A stretch of DNA of 64,000 nucleotides, from contig JBLXBZ010000003.1 in NCBI GenBank assembly GCA_048265185.1, positions 372,001 to 436,000 of the forward strand. Direction: 5' to 3'. Both the position numbers and the translations under genes were made by a program. The notes under the pieces are model-generated. The model did not search any database. It had not been told where the DNA came from and saw nothing but the letters and a program-made list of their open reading frames with translations. How positions within the stretch are numbered: the stretch's first letter is position 1; every line of letters starts with the position of its first letter. This stretch comes from JBLXBZ01 sp048265185 (GTDB lineage: Bacteria; Pseudomonadota; Alphaproteobacteria; Rhizobiales; Stappiaceae). Positions 1 through 6,793 of the stretch are shown piece by piece.

Positions 1-477
1 CGTCTCATGTCCACAAGCTTTGATGAAGCGCAGAAGATCGTCGCGCGCGATTGTGGTGGTGGCGTCATTTGAGAGGGGGTGAAAATTCAGGGCGTCATGA
101 GTCGTCATCGCTTGATCCAATATAAATGTGACTCTCTGGGCCGCGCGGTCGTTGATCAGGGCGAATGGCGTGACGGATCCCGGAGTGACCCCAAGAACTT
201 CAAGAAGAAGTTCGGGCTTTCCAAAAGAAAGCCGGCCTTGCGCGCCGAGTTTTTTATGCAGGTTTTTCAAATCGATTTCGGTGTCATGCAAGGCGGTTAC
301 CAGGAAAATGCGCCCTTTCTTATCTTTAAGGAACAAATTCTTGCTATGAGCGCCGTCGATACGTTGATGCAGATCGCTGGAATCCGCCACGGTGTGCACC
401 GGGGCGTGGTCGGTTGTTTTCGTTTCAATACCTGATTGAGCGAGGAATTGATACAGTTCCATACGAGAGGTGGGCAT
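1..477 (-). CDS. Prolyl-tRNA editing deacylase (YbaK/ProX type), 3' end cut by window
   Basis: The minus strand reads open from an ATG at 477 to the window edge, giving 159 codons without a stop, so the C-terminus is missing. The protein starts MPTSRMELYQFL and contains DHAPVHTV, the conserved Lys in the HSKNLFLKDKKG segment, GRLSFGKPELL and the GVTPGSVTPFAL segment. These are hallmarks of the YbaK/PrdX family, freestanding hydrolases that clear Ala or Cys wrongly attached to tRNA-Pro. About 160-170 residues is the usual size, so only a few residues should be lost. It is transcribed away from the tRNA-Gly gene on its right. The family call is from recognised motifs; the exact substrate (Ala or Cys) cannot be told from sequence. 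Confidence 0.88.
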   Translation of the reverse strand, partial: MPTSRMELYQFLAQSGIETKTTDHAPVHTVADSSDLHQRIDGAHSKNLFLKDKKGRIFLVTALHDTEIDLKNLHKKLGAQGRLSFGKPELLLEVLGVTPGSVTPFALINDRAAQRVTFILDQAMTTHDALNFHPLSNDATTTIARDDLLRFIKACGHET

Positions 478-812
478 GAGCGTTCCTGTGCAGTTTTCCG
501 TCGCTGGCGCGGCCAGCCGCTTTGCGGGAAGTTTGATCGTGATGAGGCGGCTTTTCTCAAGCGTTCGTTCGAGGCAGTGTAATTTGGTTCGTAATTTTAG
601 GCGTGAAAATAGCTGTTCCGCTTATTTATTTGTTTTCTAATGGTTAATTTGCGTGCGTTTCATTTTTGAATCGAAATAATCCACAAGGGAGAGGCTGCTT
701 GGGGATGAAATGTCGTTTCCGTTAAAATCCTTGTTGCAATCGACGTCGTCTTCGTTCATATACAGCTCACACAGCGCGGGGGGCGACACGGTCTTCCAGA
801 GGCGCTGAGGAT
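478..812. other. Intergenic region upstream of tRNA-Gly
   Basis: About 335 bases between the start of the deacylase gene (minus) and tRNA-Gly (plus). It should carry the promoters of both. Open frames seen here have no ribosome binding site and no recognisable product. I could not assign a convincing -35/-10 pair; a TATACA near 758-763 is the best -10 candidate for the tRNA. Confidence 0.4.
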
Positions 813-887
813 GCGGGTGTAGCTCAGGGGTAGAGCACAACCTTGCCAAGGTTGGGGTCGAGGGTTCGAATCCCTTCGCCCGCTCCA
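813..887 (+). tRNA. tRNA-Gly (anticodon GCC)
   Basis: The cloverleaf can be drawn directly. The acceptor stem GCGGGTG (813-819) pairs with CGCCCGC (877-883) with one G-U pair. The anticodon stem CAACC/GGTTG closes a TTGCCAA loop, so the anticodon is GCC at 845-847, reading GGC/GGU glycine codons. The T arm contains GGTTCGAATCC. The discriminator is T884 and CCA is encoded at 885-887. The gene stands alone with no neighbouring tRNA, and I see no integrase or att duplication beside it. Confidence 0.97.
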
Positions 888-928
888 ATATATAGATCAG
901 TTTTTTATTGATCAACGCAATGTACAGA

Positions 929-960
929 CCTGAGCCTTAGAGCTCAGGTTTCTGCGTTTT
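929..960 (+). terminator. Probable terminator of the tRNA-Gly transcript
   Basis: CCTGAGC (929-935) pairs with GCTCAGG (942-948) around a 6-base loop. It is followed by a T-rich stretch (TTTCTGCGTTTT) rather than a perfect T-run, about 40 bases after the tRNA. Confidence 0.6.
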
Positions 961-1295
961 AAGGTTTTTTCCTAAAATATCGCGATAAAAAACCTTGGCC
1001 GCGTGGCCTTGGCGATCATGACCAATGCGTTTGCGTCAATATTTCCTGAAAAGACGGTTCGTAACGGAAGTGAATAGTCTGACTGACGCGCGCCAAAACC
1101 ATAACGGGCTGGGGCATGCAAGACGGTATAGAAAGAGCGGCCCGGCCATGAGCCGGGCTTTTCAATAGGAAAGGGCGATAAGCCTCTTTTTAACGTGAGC
1201 GGAGCCGCATTCTAGGCGAGTTGTAATTTTCAGTAACGATTTGAGCGCCGCGCATCTTATGAGGCGTTTTGTGCAATTAAATTCAAATTAAGATA
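961..1295. other. Intergenic region with an orphan plus-strand hairpin
   Basis: No coding sequence could be supported between the tRNA terminator and the end of the minus-strand repeat-protein gene. It contains one terminator-like hairpin (1140-1162) with no gene in front of it on the plus strand, and otherwise nothing recognisable. Confidence 0.4.
1140..1162 (+). terminator. Orphan Rho-independent terminator-like hairpin
   Basis: A perfect 7-bp GC stem, GCCCGGC (1140-1146) with GCCGGGC (1152-1158), a CATGA loop and TTTT after it on the plus strand. No plus-strand gene precedes it after the tRNA terminator, so it may end a short untranslated RNA of about 150-200 bases. On the minus strand it lacks a T-run and lies beyond the end of the repeat-protein gene. 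Confidence 0.5.
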
Positions 1296-1982
1296 CTACT
1301 GTGGGATATATGATCTTTGTAAATGTTCTTCTTCCTTCCTCGCTTGTATTTTTCTGTCTTGAGCGAGTGAATCCATCCGCTCCCTGTCACGGGCGAGCTC
1401 ATCTTCTAAAATTTGCTCTTCGCTTTTGACTTGAGGTCTTTCGTGAAGCGCGGAGTGAGATGACGATCTTTGTAAGAGATCGGATTTGTTAGGCATATAG
1501 GGCAGGCCGTTAGAGTTGAGAAACTTAGGTGGGGTCGCGGTTGGGTGAGTCTGGTCAGTAAAGATGGATGAACTTGAGGCGCTGATGTGATGGGAGGCGG
1601 GTTTAATTTCTGGTTTGTATGAACCAGAAAAGGAAGGTCTCAGAGAAGAGGAAAGTCTAACTATGTTGCTATCACGAGAGGTTGATGGCGTTGCATATTG
1701 TTCGCTGTTCAGCTGCGAGGTCGGCTGATCATCGTATGCAGGGAAGGAAGGGCTGACCTTGTCGCCCTTGGGGCTGGGAGCCTTCCATTTCTTAGAGATT
1801 TCGGCGTTGGTAGGCTGGTTCTCCTGCGAAAATATTTCTGCTGGTTTGGGGGGGGGGGTGAGAAAGTTAGGTGGGGTCGCGGTTGAGCGGGGCTGATCAG
1901 CGACGATGGAGGAAGTTGAGGCGCAGATGAGATCTGAGGCGGGTTCAATTTCTGGTCTGGCTAAACCAGAAAAGGTAGGTCG
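1296..1982 (-). pseudogene. Distal part of the repeat protein, separated from it by an in-frame amber codon
   Basis: After the TAG at 1985-1983, the same minus-strand frame stays open for 228 codons to a stop at 1296. I checked every codon from 1982 to 1497; there is no other stop and no frameshift. The segment encodes the rest of one Pro/Ser/Thr-rich repeat, a second full repeat, and a charged, probably coiled-coil tail (EDELARDRERMDSLAQDRK). It begins with no start codon or ribosome binding site. By itself it is a broken gene end; with read-through the protein would be 643 residues. In the sibling repeat the position of the TAG is CTG (Leu), which points to a nonsense mutation in an originally longer gene. 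It includes an 11-base G homopolymer (1848-1858), in frame as it stands. Confidence 0.75.
1521..1859 (-). repeat. Tandem coding repeat, distal copy
   Basis: Second (C-terminal) copy of a tandem duplication. The sequence is offset exactly 342 bases from the neighbouring copy over 1521-1670, for example CTATCACGAGAGGTTGATGG occurs in both. 342 is a multiple of three, so the duplication keeps the frame. This copy has the G11 tract at 1848-1858 where the other has G5. Confidence 0.85.
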
Positions 1983-2212
1983 CTAGGGACAGGAAAGTTC
2001 AACAATGTTGCTATCACGAGAGGTTGATGGCGCTGCGTATTGTTCGTTGTTCAGCTCCGGGGTCGGCTGATCATCGTATATAGGGATGTTTAACGTGTTG
2101 GAGGAGCTGCCCTCGCCGTCGTTGACGCTGAACTGAGTCGCCCATTTGTGAGAGGTCTCGGCGTTTCCAGGCTGGTTCTCCCGCGGAAATCTCTTTGCTG
2201 GCTTGGGGGTAT
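1860..2212 (-). repeat. Tandem coding repeat, proximal copy
   Basis: First copy of the duplication. The offset to the distal copy rises from 342 to 357 bases near its far end, meaning an in-frame 15-base (5-codon) length difference. The TAG that ends the upstream reading frame lies inside this copy at 1983-1985, where the distal copy has CTG. Confidence 0.82.
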
Positions 2213-3227
2213 TATAATAGTCGTAGCGCCTGTAAGTCTTCTGACCATATGGAGCGCTAATGGCGTCATTTGCGATGTCTTCTTGTGCGGCGCGCGACGT
2301 GACGTTGGGGGCTCTGTCGTCCGTTTCTCTGGAGACGTTGGCTAATGTGCCTGCGGTTTCTCTGGGCTCTGGGCTTGCGGGCGCGGCGCTAGATATAGAA
2401 GTCCCTATGGTTGATGTTGGGCGTGTGGAAGCTTTTTCTCCAGCATCGTCTTGCGTGAAGTAGAATTCATCATGTATTTGGTCGTGACTTGTATTCATTC
2501 TAGGATCTGAGGTGAAGTCTTCCGGTTCGGATGTGTTCTTGTATATACTATTTTGTGAGCCGCTATCGAGGGAAGATAGACTATATTCTTCGTAATAATT
2601 TTCATAGGTTATATCTGTTTCTTTGTAGGTCCAGGCTTTATAGGCGTGGGGGCGGTCTTCTGTTCTATTCGGACTGGATGTTCCCATTATTGGCGTTTCG
2701 TCGTTCGATGGTGGTTGCGGGGCCTCTAGTTCGGGGGCGGTCCGCTCGTTCTGCTCTTGCTCTTTGGGGTTGATGGGCTTGAAGTAAATGCACCCATTTA
2801 CATATATTTTATCTATAGATGAGCTCTTAACTCCGGGGATTGGAAGTACATTAAATAATTTTTTATTTTCTTTTTTTATTGAGATGATATCTGGATTGTA
2901 AGATATACTCATATTTTTTATAGTGTATTTTTTGTTGCTGGTAACTTTTTCGATTGCTGAGGTTAATTTGTTCATGTGACTTGAGATATCAAATTTTTTT
3001 ATTATTCTTTCGTTTGTTTTTTCTTCACTTGGTCGAGATTGGAACTCTTTTATTTTCTTGTAATAGTCATTGATAATAGGTTTTCCTACCGCCTCTATCT
3101 CGGATTTGGCGGATTTCATTGCCGCTTTGAATGCTTTCTTGTCTTCTTTATTGAAGTTAAGTTGATCAAAGTAAAAATGTTTTAGCGTGACAAATTCAAC
3201 TTTTTCTTTTTGTTTGCATGTATGCAT
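1983..3227 (-). CDS. Unrecognised low-GC, disordered Tyr/Pro/Ser-rich repeat protein (414 aa up to the amber stop)
   Basis: I do not recognise this protein. Residues 1-150 are Lys/Ile/Asn-rich and could fold; there is no signal peptide or membrane segment. Residues 155-340 are acidic and Pro/Ser/Thr-rich, with a tyrosine cluster at 201-229 (YENYYEEYS and SIYKN among others). Residues from about 345 start the first copy of a roughly 114-119-residue repeat with the motif IPIYDDQPT, echoed as FPAYDDQPT in the second copy beyond the stop. Base composition is far more AT-rich than all neighbours in the first half, which suggests horizontal transfer. The architecture (soluble N-domain, disordered repeats with acidic tyrosine motifs) resembles translocated effectors, but that is inference and no secretion system lies in the window. 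The start at 3227 has only a weak ribosome binding site. The gene is flanked by an AT-rich promoter region and stands alone. Confidence 0.6.
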   Translation of the reverse strand: MHTCKQKEKVEFVTLKHFYFDQLNFNKEDKKAFKAAMKSAKSEIEAVGKPIINDYYKKIKEFQSRPSEEKTNERIIKKFDISSHMNKLTSAIEKVTSNKKYTIKNMSISYNPDIISIKKENKKLFNVLPIPGVKSSSIDKIYVNGCIYFKPINPKEQEQNERTAPELEAPQPPSNDETPIMGTSSPNRTEDRPHAYKAWTYKETDITYENYYEEYSLSSLDSGSQNSIYKNTSEPEDFTSDPRMNTSHDQIHDEFYFTQDDAGEKASTRPTSTIGTSISSAAPASPEPRETAGTLANVSRETDDRAPNVTSRAAQEDIANDAISAPYGQKTYRRYDYYNTPKPAKRFPRENQPGNAETSHKWATQFSVNDGEGSSSNTLNIPIYDDQPTPELNNEQYAAPSTSRDSNIVELSCP

Positions 3228-3530
3228 ATTTATACCGCTTGTGATTGTAGTTTGTTTTTATTAATTTATGATATGCTTTAATATTTGCACCTTATTATTA
3301 TATTTTGTTTTTTTGTATTGTAAATTGAGATATTTTGAATTTCTGTTGCTGTATTTAATATTATATAATTTCATATATTGTGTATTATCGTTATAATCTG
3401 ACTTTGATCTTGGGGCGCGTCCCGATGGTAAGGAGGCGCTAGAAACATGTGGGCCGACAATGGAGCTTGTCATGGGCGTCTGTTTTCGTGAATGTGCGAG
3501 TAATGACAAGCATGGACATGAGAGAACGCA
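3228..3530. other. AT-rich intergenic region
   Basis: About 300 bases between two divergently read genes. 3250-3400 is strongly AT-rich (runs such as TTTGTTTTTTTG), unlike the rest of the window. It presumably holds the promoter of the repeat-protein gene on the minus strand and of the CoA-transferase gene on the plus strand. No gene is supported here. Confidence 0.4.
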
Positions 3531-4814
3531 GTGACATTTGATACCACGCCAAATGCGCCGGAGTCTGGCGCTCACGGGCCACTTTTGGGTCTGACCATTC
3601 TGGATTTGTCGAGAATTCTCGCAGGGCCGACCGCGACGCAGCTTCTTGGGGATCTCGGCGCGACTATTATTAAGATCGAGCGCCCTGGTCGTGGCGATGA
3701 CACGAGAAGGTGGGGCCCTCCCTTTCTCAAGGGCGAGGGGGGAGAGGACACTGCGGAGAGCGCTTATTATATGAGCGCGAATCGCAACAAGAAGTCTCTC
3801 GCCGTTGACATCGCCAGCCCACAAGGTCAGGACCTTCTGCGCCGGATTTCGGCGAAGGCTGACATTGTGATCGAAAACTTTAAGGTCGGAGATTTAAAGC
3901 GTCGTGGGCTGGATTATGAGACCTTGAAGGCGCTCAATCCGGGGTTGATATATTGTTCAATCACAGGGTTTGGCCAAACTGGCCCATACGCCCATCGAGC
4001 GGGGTATGATTTTCTTGCGCAAGGCGCGGGCGGCATCATGTCCTTGACTGGTCTTCCAGATGAAGAAGGCGGCGCACCGGTGAAAATCGGCGTTGGCGTC
4101 GCAGACGTAATGTGCGGAATGTACGCCTCCAATGCGATTCTCGCCGCGTTGCATTATCGCGAACGCACGGGCTGTGGGCAATATATCGACGTGTCTTTGC
4201 TCGATACGCAGGTTGCCTGGCTGGTGAATCAGGGGTTGGCCTATCTTACCTCCGGAGAAGTTCCTCAGCGTCTTGGAAACGCTCACCCGACCATCGTTCC
4301 CTATAATTCCTACCCGGCCTCCGACCAGCATTTTATCCTCGCCGTCGGTAATGACGCCCAGTTTGAAAAATTCTGTAAAGTGGCAGGTTGTTCCGAGCTT
4401 TCACGGGATCCGCGTTTCGCGCGAAATCAGGACAGAGTTCTTAATCGCAAAGAATTGGAGCCATTGTTGCGCGCCGTGACAGTGACGCGCGCGGCGGCGG
4501 AATGGATCGCCATTTTGGAGCACGAAGGGGTGCCTTGCGGAGCTATCAACACTTTGGATCAGGTGTTCGAAGATCCTCAGATCCAACATCGCGGTATGAA
4601 AGTGACGATGCCTCATGAGCGCAGTGCGAGTGGTAAGGTGGATTTGATTGGCAATCCGCTGAAGCTGAGTGAAACGCCGGTGACTTATCGTCACGCGCCA
4701 CCTCAGGTTGGCGAGCATACGCGTGACGTGCTGAGCGGACTTTTGGGCCTCGGTGACGATGAGCTGCGCGCGCTCGCCGACGATGGTGTGATTGATTTGG
4801 GGACGGGCGCATGA
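3531..4814 (+). CDS. Class III (CaiB/BaiF) acyl-CoA transferase
   Basis: The 427-residue product begins at GTG 3531 behind GAGAG. It matches the CaiB/BaiF family, which swaps CoA between organic acids through an aspartyl-CoA anhydride. Visible signatures are LDLSRILAGPTATQLLGDLGA (residues 24-44 region), IKIERPGRGDDTR, the VIENFKVG strand, and the catalytic Asp192 in GVADVMCG, followed by ERTGCGQYIDVSLLD. The formyl-CoA:oxalate CoA-transferase Frc has the same layout, but nothing here proves oxalate or formate as substrate. The stop overlaps the next gene's start by 4 bases (ATGA), so this enzyme and the ThDP enzyme are co-translated and probably act in sequence: CoA activation of an acid, then decarboxylation or acyl transfer. 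Confidence 0.9.
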   Translation: MTFDTTPNAPESGAHGPLLGLTILDLSRILAGPTATQLLGDLGATIIKIERPGRGDDTRRWGPPFLKGEGGEDTAESAYYMSANRNKKSLAVDIASPQGQDLLRRISAKADIVIENFKVGDLKRRGLDYETLKALNPGLIYCSITGFGQTGPYAHRAGYDFLAQGAGGIMSLTGLPDEEGGAPVKIGVGVADVMCGMYASNAILAALHYRERTGCGQYIDVSLLDTQVAWLVNQGLAYLTSGEVPQRLGNAHPTIVPYNSYPASDQHFILAVGNDAQFEKFCKVAGCSELSRDPRFARNQDRVLNRKELEPLLRAVTVTRAAAEWIAILEHEGVPCGAINTLDQVFEDPQIQHRGMKVTMPHERSASGKVDLIGNPLKLSETPVTYRHAPPQVGEHTRDVLSGLLGLGDDELRALADDGVIDLGTGA

Positions 4815-6472
4815 GCGACGCCAAGGCCGGCTTGGAAAGTGGGGTCACCGGCGCCGACGTTATCGCCAAATGTCTTTATGCGGCTGGATGCCGCTTTGCG
4901 TTTGGCGTTCCCGGCGGCGAAGTTCTGGCTGTTATGGAGGCTCTTGAACGAGCCGGTCTGGCGTTTCATCTGGTGAAGCATGAAAACGCCGGCGGCTTTA
5001 TGGCCGAGGGCGTTTGGCACGCAGGAGCGCGTAAAGGCGTTCATGCGCCGGGGGTGCTTCTGGCCACGCTTGGCCCAGGGGTGACCAATGCGGTCAATGT
5101 GGTGGCGAACGCTTGGCAGGATCGCACGCCGTTGATTTTTCTTACCGGATGCGTCGATGAAGTGGATGCGCAAACTTATACGCATCAGGTTTTTGACCAT
5201 CAGCAATTGTTACGGCCCATCGTCAAGGGCAGCTTTCGCGCCGTTTCGGGTTCTTTAGGACGGATAATGGAAAAGGCTATAGCGCTTTCATTGGAGGGGC
5301 AACCCGGGCCGGTCCATATTGACGTGCCGATCAGTGTCGCCGAAGGAGCTGTTTCCCAGTTTGCCGTTCCCCGGTCTTTCGCTTGGCGGTCTTCTCCGTC
5401 CGGGCCCGAGGGGGCGCCGTTGACGGCGGCGAAGGCGCTGTTGTCTTCCGCCCGTCGCCCTATAGCGCTTGCGGGCGTCGATGCCGTGAATGAGCCGGAG
5501 GCGGGACGGGCTATTGCCGATTTCTGCCGTAAATTCGCCGTTCCCCTTATCACGACTTATAAGGCCAAAGGCCTTCTTGACGAGTATGACCCTTTGTCGC
5601 TTGGCGGAGCCGGCTTGTCGCCCAAGGCGGATGGGGTGTTGCTGCCCTTGTTGCGGGAGAGCGACTGTATTTTGCTGCTGGGGTATGACCCTATTGAAAT
5701 GCGGATGAATTGGCGAGACCCTTGGGCGAGCGACGCGCCGGTGGTTGAGTTGACTTCCACGCCGCGCGCTCATGGAATGCATGACGTGCGCCACACTTTG
5801 GTCGGGTCAATTGCCGCCGGACTTGGGGCGTTGAGCGCGGGGCTTGTCTCTGTTGAGACTTGGAAAAACGGCGCTCTCGAACGTGCGCGCAAGCGCTTGC
5901 TTGAAGCGTTTGCGCCAGAACCTGAGGGCTGGGGGCCGGCTTGCGTGTTTCACACGCTGCGCGAGGTCATGCCGTGCGGGGCTGTCGCCACGGCAGACAG
6001 CGGCGCTCACCGCATTCTCGCATCGCAAATCTGGAAAGCTGATGGCGTGCGGGGAATGCTGCAATCCAGCGGTCTGTGCACCATGGCTTGCGCGCTGCCT
6101 TTGGGCGTTGGTCAAAGGTTGGCCGACCCTGAGCGCCCGGTCATTGTTTTTGTCGGAGACGCGGGCCTTGAGATGGGGCTGGGTGAATTGGCCACTGTGC
6201 GTGATTTGAATCTGCCTTTGATTATTTGTGTTCTGGTGGATGAAAGTCTTGCCTTGATCGAACTAAAACAAAGAGGAGTGGGGCGGGCGAATCTGGGCGT
6301 GGATTTTCCGGGAACGGATTTTGCGGCTTTGGCTCAGGTTTATGGCGGTCATGGGGTCTGGGTTGACGACAAGCCCACTTTGGAGAGAGAAGCGCGCGCC
6401 GCCTTGTCCCGGAACAATTTCACTTTACTCGCCTGCCGGATTTCAAAAGGCGCTTATGACGGTAAATTTTGA
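4811..6472 (+). CDS. Thiamine-diphosphate-dependent enzyme (acetolactate synthase/oxalyl-CoA decarboxylase superfamily)
   Basis: 553 residues with the three-domain ThDP enzyme layout. The N-terminal pyrimidine-binding domain has the cofactor-activating Glu58 in VKHENAGGFMAEG and the LATLGPGVTNAVN loop. A central domain follows, then a C-terminal pyrophosphate domain with G449-D450-A451. The usual metal motif is GDG followed about 27 residues later by Asn; here that second ligand position is Asp477 (CVLVDES). This is a notable change from acetolactate synthase. The upstream CoA-transferase suggests a CoA-thioester substrate, as in the Frc/Oxc oxalate pair, but similarity to the acetolactate synthase branch looks closer, so the reaction is not assignable. 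An acetolactate synthase regulatory subunit is not present nearby. Confidence 0.82.
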   Translation: MSDAKAGLESGVTGADVIAKCLYAAGCRFAFGVPGGEVLAVMEALERAGLAFHLVKHENAGGFMAEGVWHAGARKGVHAPGVLLATLGPGVTNAVNVVANAWQDRTPLIFLTGCVDEVDAQTYTHQVFDHQQLLRPIVKGSFRAVSGSLGRIMEKAIALSLEGQPGPVHIDVPISVAEGAVSQFAVPRSFAWRSSPSGPEGAPLTAAKALLSSARRPIALAGVDAVNEPEAGRAIADFCRKFAVPLITTYKAKGLLDEYDPLSLGGAGLSPKADGVLLPLLRESDCILLLGYDPIEMRMNWRDPWASDAPVVELTSTPRAHGMHDVRHTLVGSIAAGLGALSAGLVSVETWKNGALERARKRLLEAFAPEPEGWGPACVFHTLREVMPCGAVATADSGAHRILASQIWKADGVRGMLQSSGLCTMACALPLGVGQRLADPERPVIVFVGDAGLEMGLGELATVRDLNLPLIICVLVDESLALIELKQRGVGRANLGVDFPGTDFAALAQVYGGHGVWVDDKPTLEREARAALSRNNFTLLACRISKGAYDGKF

Positions 6473-6793
6473 TCGGCTTCTATAAAATGAGGCTTTGCGA
6501 AAAAGCTCAGCATTTCTGCACTCTGGCATGTTGCCGATAATTGCAATGTTATTGATTTGTTGGTAACGTATTTATTTGATGACGTATTTTAGAATAGAAT
6601 TTATTTTAAATTTTCTTGATTTGGATCAAAATTTGCTCGTGATTTGAAGCGCTTCTTGCTTGCGCACGAGATCGTGTGTTGCTCGTTACCAAAAAACTGC
6701 AGAAAAATATGGGCGCTATAGGCGTCAACAGATTTGAGTCAAACAGTGCTTCTTCTGTGTTGTCGCTTGGGTCGCGGGAAGATGAGGCTGCGA
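6473..6793. other. AT-rich promoter region with an FNR/FixK box
   Basis: About 320 bases without a gene between the ThDP enzyme and the TPR gene. It is AT-rich and holds the FNR/FixK-type palindrome at 6616-6629. No terminator hairpin with a T-run was found after the ThDP gene. Confidence 0.45.
6616..6629 (+). promoter_or_regulatory. FNR/FixK/Anr-type binding site (perfect consensus)
   Basis: TTGAT-TTGG-ATCAA matches the FNR/FixK consensus TTGAT-N4-ATCAA at all ten fixed positions. About 0.06 such sites would be expected by chance in 64 kb of even-composition sequence. It lies about 165 bases upstream of the likely start of the TPR gene and inside the only AT-rich intergenic region nearby, so oxygen-responsive control of that gene is a reasonable inference. 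Confidence 0.6.

Noticed and set aside
813..3530. Island integrated at tRNA-Gly
   Set aside because: The low-GC gene lies close to a tRNA, but I found no repeat of the tRNA 3' end further right and no integrase gene, so an insertion at this tRNA is unsupported.
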